Origin: Knufia peltigerae
Taxonomy: Eukaryota > Ascomycota > Eurotiomycetes > Chaetothyriales > Trichomeriaceae
Length of the DNA stretch: 64,000 nt
Direction: 5' to 3'
Assembly (NCBI GenBank): GCA_030247855.1
Contig: JAPDRN010000113.1
Span: 1-64,000, forward strand
Positions 16,743 through 25,302 of this stretch are shown one piece after another. A program made the position numbers and the translations under genes. The first letter of the stretch is position 1. Each line of letters begins with the position of its first letter. The notes under the pieces are model-generated. The model had not been told where the DNA came from, did not search any database, and worked only from the letters and a program-made list of their open reading frames with translations.

Positions 16743-17100
16743 CGCCCAGCTCCTGGATCAGCTTCTTCAGTTCGGCGATGTCCTGTGCGCTGAGCTGGCC
16801 GCGCTCGCTGAAATGCGCCACCAGCGGCGCCACACGGCCTTCAAACACACGACCAATGAAGTCCTGGCTCTGCGTCTCGACCCATGCCTGGCGCTGCAGC
16901 AGCGGCCGGTACAGATAGCGCCGGCCGTCGCGCTCGGCGGCGAGCGCGCCCTTGGTCAGCAGGCGGTTGAGCAGGGTCTTGATGGTCGGCTCGGCCCAGT
17001 CGCGGTGGGCCAGAGCGGCCACGACCTCATCGGCGGTACGCGGTGCCTGCTGCCACAGCACCTCCATCACTACGGCCTCGGCTTCGCTGATCGGCGTCAT
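16735..17100 (-). CDS. blaI: BlaI/MecI/CopY-family repressor
   Basis: The 121-residue protein is a winged-helix repressor of the BlaI/MecI family: MTPISEAEAVVMEVLWQQ starts helix 1, and ADEVVAALAHRDWAEPTIKTLLNRLLTKGAL is the recognition region, followed by the wing RRYLYRPL. The C-terminal half is the dimerisation helix pair that is normally cut by the partner M56 protease. It is the first gene of the unit and lies beside a 20-bp perfect palindrome (17124-17143) likely to be its operator, so autoregulation is probable. No beta-lactamase gene is nearby. Confidence 0.9.
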   Translation of the reverse strand: MTPISEAEAVVMEVLWQQAPRTADEVVAALAHRDWAEPTIKTLLNRLLTKGALAAERDGRRYLYRPLLQRQAWVETQSQDFIGRVFEGRVAPLVAHFSERGQLSAQDIAELKKLIQELGDE

Positions 17101-17111
17101 GGTTTACATCC

Positions 17112-17143
17112 GTAATCGACAATTCGATTACGCGCGTAATCGA
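17112..17143. promoter_or_regulatory. Palindromic operator between blaI and the flavin reductase gene
   Basis: TCGATTACGCGCGTAATCGA (17124-17143) is a perfect 20-bp palindrome. A third half-site GTAATCGA lies at 17112-17119, so the segment holds three spaced half-sites of the same sequence. It is 12-43 bases upstream of blaI and about 75 bases upstream of the divergent gene. This position fits BlaI control of both directions. Confidence 0.75.
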
Positions 17144-17218
17144 TTTGGCTGTCAACCCCTCGACCGGCAATTCATCGCAACTGCGCCAGCATGGGCGGCT
17201 TCCACCGCAGGTACCGGC

Positions 17219-17776
17219 ATGAAACCCTTGCGCAAACGTGATTTCCCGGTCGAGCAGGCCCGGCGCTTCCTCGAGCCCGGCCCCATCGTGCTGGTCAGCA
17301 CCGCCTGGCGTGGCCAGCGCAACCTGATGACGATGGGCTGGCACATGGTGATGGGCTTCTCGCCCTCGCTGGTGGCCACCTACCTGTGGAATGAGAACCA
17401 CAGCTTCGGCCTGGCCCGTGGCAGCGGCGAGTGCGTGATCAACGTGCCGGGGGTCGAACTGCTGGACACCGTGGTCGACATCGGCAATTGCAGCGGCCGC
17501 GACGTGGACAAGTTCGAACGGTTCGGCCTGGAGGCGGTGCCGGCGGGGGACGTGGGGGCACCGCTGGTGGGCCAGTGCCATTCCAGTTTCGAGTGCCGCC
17601 TGCATGACGACAGCCAGGTCGAATCGAGCAACCTGTTCATCTGGGAAATCGTGCGCGCCCATGTTGCGCCTCGCCCAAAGCTGCCACGGACCGTGCACTA
17701 TCGCGGCGATGGCCGGTTCATGGTGGCCGGTGCCGAAGTCTCGCGTCGACGGCGGTTCAAGCCCGACATGCTGTAA
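17219..17776 (+). CDS. Flavin reductase-like domain protein
   Basis: The 185-residue protein fits the flavin-reductase-like / FMN-binding split-barrel family (DIM6/NTAB type). The central segment PIVLVSTAWRGQRNLMTMGW and later ECVINVPGVELLDTVVDIG match the usual FMN-contact regions. Such proteins reduce or bind FMN, often with NAD(P)H, and supply partner monooxygenases. I chose ATG at 17219; the open frame runs far upstream but through blaI and the operator. It is divergent from blaI across the palindromic operator, so it may belong to the same regulon. The 33-base gap to the next gene suggests co-transcription. Confidence 0.78.
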   Translation: MKPLRKRDFPVEQARRFLEPGPIVLVSTAWRGQRNLMTMGWHMVMGFSPSLVATYLWNENHSFGLARGSGECVINVPGVELLDTVVDIGNCSGRDVDKFERFGLEAVPAGDVGAPLVGQCHSSFECRLHDDSQVESSNLFIWEIVRAHVAPRPKLPRTVHYRGDGRFMVAGAEVSRRRRFKPDML

Positions 17777-17809
17777 TGCCAGCACTCCCCCCAAGCAGGA
17801 CCGCCCCGG

Positions 17810-19762
17810 ATGACCGAACACCTCACCGACCTCGACGCCGCCGTTGACTGGCTGTTTGCGCGCGTGGATGGGCCGCTGCGGATCGGTGCGCCGCTGGCGC
17901 TGGGTAAACCACACCGCCTGCTCAACGCCCTGTATGCGCGCGTCGAACAGGACCCGTCGCGGCCGCTGCAGCTGTATACCGCGCTGTCACTAAACCCGCC
18001 GCAGGCAAAGGGAGATGGGCTGGAAGCACGCTTCATGGCGCCGTTCGCGGCCCGCCATTTCGGTGAAGACTTCCCGCGCCTGGCCTATGCCGACGCAATC
18101 GCGCGCGATGCATTGCCAGCGCATGTGCAGGTAGAAGAGTTCTACATGCAGTCCGGTGCCCTGCTCGGCTCGCGGCAGGCGCAGTCCAGCTACACCAGCC
18201 TCAACTACACCCACGCTGCCGATGCGGTCGCCCAGCGCGCACCGCAGGTGATCGTGCAGAAAGTGGCGATGCGCCCGGACGACCGGCGCCTTTCGCTGTC
18301 GTGCAACAACGACATCACCCAGGACACGCTGGACGCGATGACGGCACGTGGCCTGCCGCGCCCGCTGCTGGTCGCCGAGATCGATCCGCAGCTGCCGTAT
18401 CTGGGCGGCACGGCCACGGTCGACGTGTCCTTCTTCGATCTGGTCATCACCCCGCCCCCACCGTATCCGGCATTGTTCGGGCTGCCACGGCAGCCGGTGG
18501 CCGACGCCGACTACGCCATCGGCCTGTATGCCAGCACCCTGGTGCGCGACGGCGGCACGCTGCAGATCGGCATCGGCACCCTGGCCGATGCACTCAGCCA
18601 TGCACTGGTACTGCGCCACACCGACAACGCGCGCTACCGGCGCGTGTTGGACGCGCTGGACCCGCAACTGGCCAGCCATCCGCTGGTGCAGGAGATCGGC
18701 GGGCTGGAGCCGTTCGAGATCGGCCTGTACGGCTGCAGCGAAATGCTCAACGAGGGCTTCCGCCGCCTGGTGCAGACCGGCGTGATCAAGCGCAAGGTGC
18801 ATGATGACCTGGCGCTGATGCAGCGCATCGAGAACGGCAGCACGCTGTCGATCGACCACGCCACACTGGCCGCCGAAGGCGAATACCTGCACGGCGCGTT
18901 CTACCTGGGCTCATCCGAATTCTACGAATGGCTGCGCACCCTGCCCGAGGACGAATGCGGGGCGATCGGCATGCGCCGCATCAGCGAGATCAACCAGCTG
19001 TACGGCGGCAACGAAATACTGGAACGCCTGCAGCGCCGGCACGCACGCTTCTTCAATTCCTGCATGATGGCCACCGCACTGGGCGCAGCGGTGTCCGATG
19101 CACTGGAAGACGGACGCGTGGTCTCTGGTGTGGGCGGCCAATACAACTTCGTGGCGATGGCACATGCGCTGCCCGAAGCGCGCAGTGTGTTGATGTTCCG
19201 CGCCGCCCGCGATGATCGTGGCCAGCGCGAATCCAATGTGCGCTGGAACTACGGTCACACGACCATCCCGCGCCACCTGCGTGACATCTATCTCAACGAG
19301 TACGGCATCGCCGATGTGCGCGGCCTGACCGACGACGACTGCGTGCACGCGATGGCGGCAATTACCGAAGCGCCGTTCCAGGGCGCGCTGCTGCAGCAGG
19401 CCTTCGCGGCGCGCAAGCTGGCAGCAGCGGCACAACCCGATGCGCAGCGGCAGCTGCGCAATACACCGCAGGCACTGGCGGCGGCGCTGGCGCCGTTCCG
19501 CAACGATGGCACCCTGCCCGACTACCCGTTGGGCAGCGACTTCACCGAGATCGAACAGGTGCTGGTGAAGGCACTGGGCTGGCTGAAGGCCAACACGCAG
19601 ACGCGCGGCAGCAAGCTGCGCACCGTGTGGGACGCGCTGTGGCAACCTGCTGGTGATGGCGACGCGGTGTACCTGCAGCGGATGGAACTGCAGTCGCCCA
19701 AGGACGTCGGCGAACGGCTCAATGCACGGTTGTTGAGGCTGGCCCTGGCACGCACCGCGTAA
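17810..19762 (+). CDS. Acetyl-CoA hydrolase/transferase family protein
   Basis: The 650-residue protein belongs to the family I CoA-transferase / acetyl-CoA hydrolase group. It is longer than the usual 430-550 residues, with an N-terminal half (about 1-300) and a recognisable C-terminal domain (about 330-510) containing FFNSCMMATALGAAVSDAL and VVSGVGGQYNFVAMA, the typical region around the CoA-binding Gly-Gln loop. Family members move CoA between acids such as acetate, succinate and propionate, or hydrolyse acyl-CoA. The exact substrate is not readable. It lies 33 bases after the flavin-reductase-like gene. Confidence 0.85.
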   Translation: MTEHLTDLDAAVDWLFARVDGPLRIGAPLALGKPHRLLNALYARVEQDPSRPLQLYTALSLNPPQAKGDGLEARFMAPFAARHFGEDFPRLAYADAIARDALPAHVQVEEFYMQSGALLGSRQAQSSYTSLNYTHAADAVAQRAPQVIVQKVAMRPDDRRLSLSCNNDITQDTLDAMTARGLPRPLLVAEIDPQLPYLGGTATVDVSFFDLVITPPPPYPALFGLPRQPVADADYAIGLYASTLVRDGGTLQIGIGTLADALSHALVLRHTDNARYRRVLDALDPQLASHPLVQEIGGLEPFEIGLYGCSEMLNEGFRRLVQTGVIKRKVHDDLALMQRIENGSTLSIDHATLAAEGEYLHGAFYLGSSEFYEWLRTLPEDECGAIGMRRISEINQLYGGNEILERLQRRHARFFNSCMMATALGAAVSDALEDGRVVSGVGGQYNFVAMAHALPEARSVLMFRAARDDRGQRESNVRWNYGHTTIPRHLRDIYLNEYGIADVRGLTDDDCVHAMAAITEAPFQGALLQQAFAARKLAAAAQPDAQRQLRNTPQALAAALAPFRNDGTLPDYPLGSDFTEIEQVLVKALGWLKANTQTRGSKLRTVWDALWQPAGDGDAVYLQRMELQSPKDVGERLNARLLRLALARTA

Positions 19763-20003
19763 TCGTGCGGATGGTAGCGCCGGGCCATGCCCGGCGGATA
19801 ACGATCAGTGCCAACCAGGGCTGGCACCTACCGCAGTGGCGCGGATTGAATCTTTTGGGGTTTGCGCTGATGGAAGTGCGGGACACGATGTAACGCCTAT
19901 CCACGCATGGCGTGGATCTACTGGCGCGCGGGCGATTCGTTTCGCTCCGCAAACGAGAAAGGCCGGCTTTCGCCGGCCTCCCCGTATTCCGTTGCAGCGC
20001 GGC
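19763..20003. repeat. Three SMAG/GTAG palindromes between the CoA hydrolase gene and tkt
   Basis: GTAGCGCCGGGCCATGCCCGG type lies at 19774-19796; GTGCCAACCAGGGCTGGCACCTAC type at 19808-19832; ATCCACGCATGGCGTGGATCTAC at 19899-19921. Each has the GTAG foot (or CTAC when inverted). They occupy the space between two convergent genes. Confidence 0.85.
19960..19979 (-). terminator. Terminator after tkt
   Basis: AGGCCGGC and GCCGGCCT pair around TTTC, with a T-rich tail (ttctcgttt) on the minus strand. It lies 24 bases past the tkt stop. Confidence 0.75.
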
Positions 20004-22001
20004 TTACAGCGCCTTGGCGGCTTCCACCACGTGCGCGGTGGTGATGCCGAAGTGCTGGTACAGCTTGTCGGCCGGGGCCGAGGCACCGAAGGTGTCGATA
20101 CCGATCACGGCACCGTCCAGGCCGACGAACTGGCGCCAGAAACCGGTGATACCGGCTTCGATCGCCACGCGCTTGCGCACGGCGTTCGGCAGCACCGATT
20201 CGCGGTAGGCCGCATCCTGGCGCAGGAACACATCGGTGGACGGCATCGAGACCACACGGGTCTTCAGGCCGGCCGCATCCAGCTGCGCCTTCGCTTCGGT
20301 CGCCAGCGAGACTTCCGAACCGGTCGCGATCAGGATCACGTCCGGGGTGCCGGCAGCATCGGCCAGCACATAGCCGCCGCGCTCGATCTGTGCGATCTGC
20401 TCGGCGTCGCGCGGCTGGTGCGGCAGGTTCTGGCGGCTGAACACCAGGCAGCTCGGGCCGTCCTGGCGGGTGATCGCAGCCTTCCAGCTCACGGCCGACT
20501 CGACCGCGTCGCACGGACGCCACACGTCGTTGTTCGGGATGTAACGCAGCGAGGCCAGATGCTCCACCGGCTGGTGGGTCGGGCCGTCTTCGCCCAGGCC
20601 GATCGAGTCGTGGGTGTAGACGTGGATGGCGTGGGCCGGGATCAGCGCGCTCATGCGCACGGCATTGCGGGCGTAGTCGCTGAACACCAGGAAGGTGGCA
20701 TCGAACGGAATGAAACCACCGTGCAGGGCCAGACCATTGGCGATCGCGGTCATGCCGAACTCGCGCACACCGTAGTACACGTAGTTGGCATTGGCATCGT
20801 CGGTAGCGACGGACGTGCTGCCCTTCCACAGAGTCAGGTTCGAGTGCGCCAGATCGGCCGAACCGCCAACGATTTCCGGCAGCAGCGGCGCGAACGCCTC
20901 GATGGCCAGCTGCGACGCCTTGCGCGAGGCGATGGTCTGGCCTTCGGCGGCAACCTGGGCGATGTAGGCGTCAGCCTTGGCGACGAAGTCGGCCGGCAGA
21001 TCGCCGTGCGAGCGACGGGTCAGTTCAGCGGCTTCGGCCGGGTACTGCGCAGCGTACTTGTCGAACTGCTGCTCCCACTCGGCCTGACGCAGGGTGCCGG
21101 TACCGCCAGCACGCCAGCCGGCGTAGATCTCTTCCGGAATCTCGAACGGGCCGTAGTTCCAATCCAGCGCCTTGCGGGTGGCTTCCAGTTCGTCCTTGCC
21201 CAGCGGTGCGCCGTGGCTGGATTCCTTGCCGGCCTTGTTCGGCGAACCAAAACCGATCGTGGTGCGGCAGCAGATCAGGGTCGGCTTGCCGTCCTGCGAC
21301 AGGGCCGCTTCGATAGCGGCCTTGATGCTCTCCGGATCGTGGCCATCGACGCCCCGGACCACGTTCCAGCCATAGGCCTCGAAACGCTCCGGGGTGTTGT
21401 CGGTGAACCAGCCTTCGGTGTTGCCGTCGATGGAGATGTGGTTGTCATCCCAGAAGCAGACCAGCTTGTGCAGGCCCCAGGTGCCGGCCAGCGAGGCGGC
21501 TTCGTGGGAAATGCCTTCCATCAGGCAGCCGTCACCCATGAACACCCAGGTACGGTGATCGACGATTTCCAGCTCCGGGCGGTTGAAGCGCTGTGCCAGC
21601 AGCTTCTCGGCCAAGGCAAAACCGACCGCATTGGCGAAACCCTGGCCCAGCGGACCAGTGGTGGTCTCCACGCCCGGGGTCTCATGACGCTCCGGATGGC
21701 CAGCGGTGTGGCTGCCCAGCTGGCGGAACGCCTTCAGCTGCTCGATCGGCAGGTCATAGCCGCTCAGGTGCAGCAGCGCGTACTGCAGCATCGATCCGTG
21801 GCCATTGGACAGCACGAAGCGGTCGCGGTTGAACCACTGCGGGTTGTTCGGGTTGTGACGGTGGTAGTCGTTCCAGAGGACTTCGGCGATGTCGGCCATG
21901 CCCATGGGCATGCCGGGGTGGCCGGACTTTGCGGTTTCAACCGCATCGGCGGCGAGGAAGCGGATGGCGTTGGCCAACTGGCGACGGGTAGGCTGCGTCA
22001 T
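20004..22001 (-). CDS. tkt: Transketolase
   Basis: This thiamine-diphosphate enzyme moves two-carbon units between ketoses and aldoses in the pentose phosphate pathway. The 665-residue length is standard. The N-terminal region has SGHPGMPMGMADIAEVLW, the ThDP-binding motif GDGCLMEGISHEAASLAG, and the pyrimidine domain has RYFEFGM-like REFGMTAIANGLALHGG and YTHDSIGLGEDGPTHQP. ATG at 22001 gives the family N-terminus MTQPTRRQLANAIR; further open codons upstream are unsupported. It is on the same strand as the gap-pgk-pyk-fda block, about 8 kb upstream. SMAG repeats and a terminator follow. Confidence 0.96.
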   Translation of the reverse strand: MTQPTRRQLANAIRFLAADAVETAKSGHPGMPMGMADIAEVLWNDYHRHNPNNPQWFNRDRFVLSNGHGSMLQYALLHLSGYDLPIEQLKAFRQLGSHTAGHPERHETPGVETTTGPLGQGFANAVGFALAEKLLAQRFNRPELEIVDHRTWVFMGDGCLMEGISHEAASLAGTWGLHKLVCFWDDNHISIDGNTEGWFTDNTPERFEAYGWNVVRGVDGHDPESIKAAIEAALSQDGKPTLICCRTTIGFGSPNKAGKESSHGAPLGKDELEATRKALDWNYGPFEIPEEIYAGWRAGGTGTLRQAEWEQQFDKYAAQYPAEAAELTRRSHGDLPADFVAKADAYIAQVAAEGQTIASRKASQLAIEAFAPLLPEIVGGSADLAHSNLTLWKGSTSVATDDANANYVYYGVREFGMTAIANGLALHGGFIPFDATFLVFSDYARNAVRMSALIPAHAIHVYTHDSIGLGEDGPTHQPVEHLASLRYIPNNDVWRPCDAVESAVSWKAAITRQDGPSCLVFSRQNLPHQPRDAEQIAQIERGGYVLADAAGTPDVILIATGSEVSLATEAKAQLDAAGLKTRVVSMPSTDVFLRQDAAYRESVLPNAVRKRVAIEAGITGFWRQFVGLDGAVIGIDTFGASAPADKLYQHFGITTAHVVEAAKAL

Positions 22002-22146
22002 GGTTCTGTCGGAATCGGGAGGCGGCCGCGGAACTGCGGGCGGCCTATTGTCCCACAGACGCCGGGTGGGGTCAGGCCAACAAGGGCGGTCGTGCCGGCC
22101 GCTGGCCGGCAACGTCGTGATTTCCGCTGGATTCCGCATATGAAAA

Positions 22147-22185
22147 GGGGTCGGAGCCCTTTCCTGCGGAAAGGGCTCCGACCCC
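22147..22185. repeat. ggggtcgg palindrome, intact copy between tkt and the symporter gene
   Basis: GGGGTCGGAGCCCTTTCC and GGAAAGGGCTCCGACCCC pair perfectly around TGC. The layout equals the copy at 6424, but the internal arm bases differ in a compensated way (GGAGCCC here, GGATCCG there). It is just past the symporter stop (22204, minus strand), so it may end that transcript. Confidence 0.8.
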
Positions 22186-22203
22186 GATCAGGTATTGCCT
22201 GGG

Positions 22204-23538
22204 TCAGTTGTCCAGACGGGCCGCGGCGGCAGCGGCCTCGGCCGGAGTGTCCGGCGCTTCACCCTTGGCCACCAGGGTGGTCAGGGCCAGGTCGCCGGTC
22301 ACGTTCAGCGCGGTGCGGCACATGTCCAGGAAGTGGTTCACGCCCAGGATCAGGCCGATGCCCAGCGGATTGACGCCGACCATCGCACAGATCATCGCCA
22401 CCACCGGCAGCGAGCCGGACGGCACACCGGCCGTACCGATACCGCCAAGGATGCAGACCGCCATCACCATGACCTGCTGGCCGATGCTCAGGTCGACACC
22501 GAAGAACTGGGCCAGGAAGATCACCGTCACGCCCTCAAACAGCGCCGTGCCGTTCTGGTTGGCAGTGGCGCCCACGGTCAGCACGAAGCGCGACACGCGC
22601 TGCGGCAGGCCCATCTGGTCGGCCACGCGCAGTGCGGTCGGCAGGGTGGCATTGCTGGAGGCAGTGGAGAAGGCCATCACCGTGGCCTCCTGGGTCTGGC
22701 GGAAGAACGCCAGCGGCGAACGTCCCGACAGCCACACTGCGGTGCCGTAGGTCACCACCATGTGCAGGCCCAACGCCAGCACCACCACGCCGACGTAGGC
22801 CCCCAGGCGGATGATCAGGTCGAAGCCGAACAGCGCGGCCAGGTTGAACATGAAGCAGGCCACTGCATACGGCGCCAGGCGGATGACCAGGTTGATCAGG
22901 GTCATCGAGATTTCGAACACGCCTTCGATGGCGCGACGCAGCGGGGCTACCTTCGCCTCGTCGGTCAGCACCATGCCGATACCGAACATCAGCGCGAAGA
23001 ACATCAGCGACAGGATCGCGCCATTGTCGGAGGCGGCCTGCAGCACATTGCTCGGCACGATCGACAGCAGCATATCCATGCCCTTCGGCGTGCCATGGAT
23101 GCCAGCAACGATTTCCCTGCTGCGCTCGGCATTCTCCGACAGCATCAGCGCGGCCACCTGCGGGTCGACGCCGGCACCGGGCTTGAGCAGGTTGACCAGC
23201 ACCAGGCCGATACCCACTGCGATGCCGGACAGCAGCACGGTGTAGGCCAACGTCTTCCAGCCGATGCGGCCAAGGGCACGGATGTCGCCCATCTCCGACA
23301 CGCCCATGATCAGCGCCGAGAAGATCAGCGGCACGATCAGCATGAAGATCAGGTTGAGGAACAGGCCCGAAGCCGGGGTGGTGACGTAGTCCATTACCCA
23401 CTTGGCACCGGTCTGCAGGCCATCCACGCTGCCGCCCAGGGCATGCACGATCAGTCCCAGGACCAGGCCGATCGCAAAGCCGATGCCCATCTTCCAATGC
23501 AGGGGCAACTTCTTCTTGTCGGCAACAGCTGCTGTCAT
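22204..23538 (-). CDS. Sodium/proton-dicarboxylate (or glutamate) symporter, DAACS family
   Basis: The 444-residue inner-membrane protein belongs to the dicarboxylate/amino acid:cation symporter family (DctA/GltP type). Motifs are the serine-rich reentrant loop ASSNATLPTAL, NQNGTALFEGVTVIFLAQ, the second loop GGIGTAGVPSGSLP and the substrate-binding stretch NHFLDMCRTALNVTGD. The NHFLDMCRT form with Asp and Arg fits acidic-substrate transport. Whether it moves succinate/malate or glutamate/aspartate cannot be decided. GAGGAAT precedes the start. It lies 57 bases downstream of batD on the same strand, but a separate promoter is possible. Confidence 0.93.
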   Translation of the reverse strand: MTAAVADKKKLPLHWKMGIGFAIGLVLGLIVHALGGSVDGLQTGAKWVMDYVTTPASGLFLNLIFMLIVPLIFSALIMGVSEMGDIRALGRIGWKTLAYTVLLSGIAVGIGLVLVNLLKPGAGVDPQVAALMLSENAERSREIVAGIHGTPKGMDMLLSIVPSNVLQAASDNGAILSLMFFALMFGIGMVLTDEAKVAPLRRAIEGVFEISMTLINLVIRLAPYAVACFMFNLAALFGFDLIIRLGAYVGVVVLALGLHMVVTYGTAVWLSGRSPLAFFRQTQEATVMAFSTASSNATLPTALRVADQMGLPQRVSRFVLTVGATANQNGTALFEGVTVIFLAQFFGVDLSIGQQVMVMAVCILGGIGTAGVPSGSLPVVAMICAMVGVNPLGIGLILGVNHFLDMCRTALNVTGDLALTTLVAKGEAPDTPAEAAAAAARLDN

Positions 23539-23595
23539 GCGCGGGATTCCTCGAAAAATGAATCTACTCTAACAAAGCGCGCAAGCCGCGCCGGT

Positions 23596-25302
23596 TCAGG
23601 GTTGCCGCGGCGGATACAGCGGCGGCAGCCCAGTGTCGACGGCACTGCTGGCGGCCGACCAGTGCGGTCCGTCACGGAAGCTTTCGCGCAGACGGGCCCG
23701 CAGCGCGGTGACATCGCCCATCCCGCCCCAGCGCGCCTGCTGCAACGCCTGCAAGGTCTGCTGCTGGGCCGGATCGGCCAACCTCTCGATCACCTGTTCC
23801 AGGCGCTCCACGCCCGCCATCGAACACAGCAGTGCCTCCACCTGGTCGAAACCTTCGCCATCGATGGCCCGGCGCAGCTCGGCCACGCTGGCACGCGACG
23901 ACGGCGCAGGTGCAATGGCCCCAAGGCGGGGGGCCGTACGGGTGTGGGCGACTGCATGTGCATGGCGACCACGTCGCCATCCCCATGCCAGGGTCAACAA
24001 CCACAGCAGCGCCAGACCTGCGGCGGCGGCGATCCACGGCCACGGCCGGGTACCGGCTGCAGTGGGTGCAAGAGAGGATGCAACGGCAGGTGCCGCGTCT
24101 CCCGGCAACGCGGCATCGGTATCGATCGGTTGAGCCACCGGCGCGCCGGCCCGGCCTGCGGCCACGGCCAGTTCCAGATCCGGCAGGCTGGCCTGCTGGG
24201 CACTGCCACTGTCCACGTTCCACCAGGCCACGCGCGGCCCGGGCACACGCAGCGATCCAACCTGCCGCGGCACGATCGAGTAGCGACGGGTGATCTTCAG
24301 GCGTGGCGTGCTGCCGTTGAAGGTCTCCTCGTACTGCGCAGGTTCGGCGAACACCTGTGCGGCGTCGCCGAGGTCGGGCACGGGCAGATCGGTGAACTGG
24401 GCCCGGGTAGCGCCGTTGGCGATCGCTTCGACCATCACGGTGGCCGCTTCGCCCGTGCGCCCACTGCTGGGTGCCGTGGTGTAGCGCAACTGCAGGCTGT
24501 GCAGGGGCAGCCACGGCTGCACGGCCTGCGCCGGCTGCGCCTGCACCTGCAGCGTGCGTTCGGCACCGACGGCATTCATGCGGCCATCGCCACCGCTGCC
24601 GAAGAAGTCATCGAAGAAGCCCCCGGCGCTGCGGCCGGTGAAGCGTGCGCCAGGTAGACGCAACGCACCGCTGCGCTCGGGGATCAGCAGGAAGCGACGT
24701 TCGACCACGTTGTAGCGACGGCCGTTGACCTGGCGCACGTCGCTGCGGTCCTCGCCCACCCGCTGCAGCGACGCGCCACTGGGGGTGTCGAGCACCAGTT
24801 CGCCCGACGCCAGCTGCGAGGCGAAGTACAGCCGCACCACCACGCCCACGCTCTGCTGCACGTAGGGTGTCGGGTCATCCACCTCGGTTTCGATGAAGGC
24901 GGTGGCATTGCTCTGCGGGGTGGCCACCGCCGCATCGCTTACCTGCAGTGGCAAAGGCACCGTGCGTGCACTGCCCACCTGCAACGAGGGCACCTGCAGC
25001 GTACCGGTGCGGCGCGGTGTCAATGCAACGGTATAGAGGTTGCGCTGCTGGACGCCGCCGTTGCTCCACTGCACCTGACGACTGCTGCTCTGCGCACTGA
25101 GCACGAAATCGGCATTCAACGGTGCATAGTCCGGTGCACCTTGGTCGGTCTCGATGTGCAGGGTGACCGCATCACCGGCAGCGATGCTGTCCTGTTCCAG
25201 CCAGGCACGCGTCTGCGCCATGGCCACCATCGGCAGCCACAGCAGCAGCATCGCCAGCACAGGCAAAGGCCACCGGAATTGCCTGCTCGCCATGCCTGTC
25301 AT
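23596..25302 (-). CDS. batD: BatD family envelope protein
   Basis: The 568-residue protein has a signal peptide (residues 1-29, ending VAMA), a large beta-rich periplasmic part with QVQWSNGGVQQRNLYTVALTP, a membrane helix near residue 420 (WIAAAAGLALLWLLTLAW) and a cytoplasmic helical tail. This is the BatD layout. Bat proteins were named for aerotolerance in Bacteroides; they probably form an envelope complex with the MoxR ATPase, and the molecular job is not settled. The start overlaps the batB stop by four bases (ATGA). It is the last gene of the six-gene operon. Confidence 0.88.
   Translation of the reverse strand: MTGMASRQFRWPLPVLAMLLLWLPMVAMAQTRAWLEQDSIAAGDAVTLHIETDQGAPDYAPLNADFVLSAQSSSRQVQWSNGGVQQRNLYTVALTPRRTGTLQVPSLQVGSARTVPLPLQVSDAAVATPQSNATAFIETEVDDPTPYVQQSVGVVVRLYFASQLASGELVLDTPSGASLQRVGEDRSDVRQVNGRRYNVVERRFLLIPERSGALRLPGARFTGRSAGGFFDDFFGSGGDGRMNAVGAERTLQVQAQPAQAVQPWLPLHSLQLRYTTAPSSGRTGEAATVMVEAIANGATRAQFTDLPVPDLGDAAQVFAEPAQYEETFNGSTPRLKITRRYSIVPRQVGSLRVPGPRVAWWNVDSGSAQQASLPDLELAVAAGRAGAPVAQPIDTDAALPGDAAPAVASSLAPTAAGTRPWPWIAAAAGLALLWLLTLAWGWRRGRHAHAVAHTRTAPRLGAIAPAPSSRASVAELRRAIDGEGFDQVEALLCSMAGVERLEQVIERLADPAQQQTLQALQQARWGGMGDVTALRARLRESFRDGPHWSAASSAVDTGLPPLYPPRQP

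Noticed and set aside
16952..17218. N-terminal extension of the flavin-reductase-like gene
   Set aside because: It crosses blaI and the operator and lacks similarity to the family; ATG at 17219 is preferred.
19836..22373. 845-codon plus-strand frame opposite tkt
   Set aside because: It is a mirror frame of transketolase, with low-complexity composition and no ribosome site.
22195..24657. 820-codon plus-strand frame opposite the symporter and batD
   Set aside because: It spans two real minus-strand genes and has Gln/His-rich nonsense composition.
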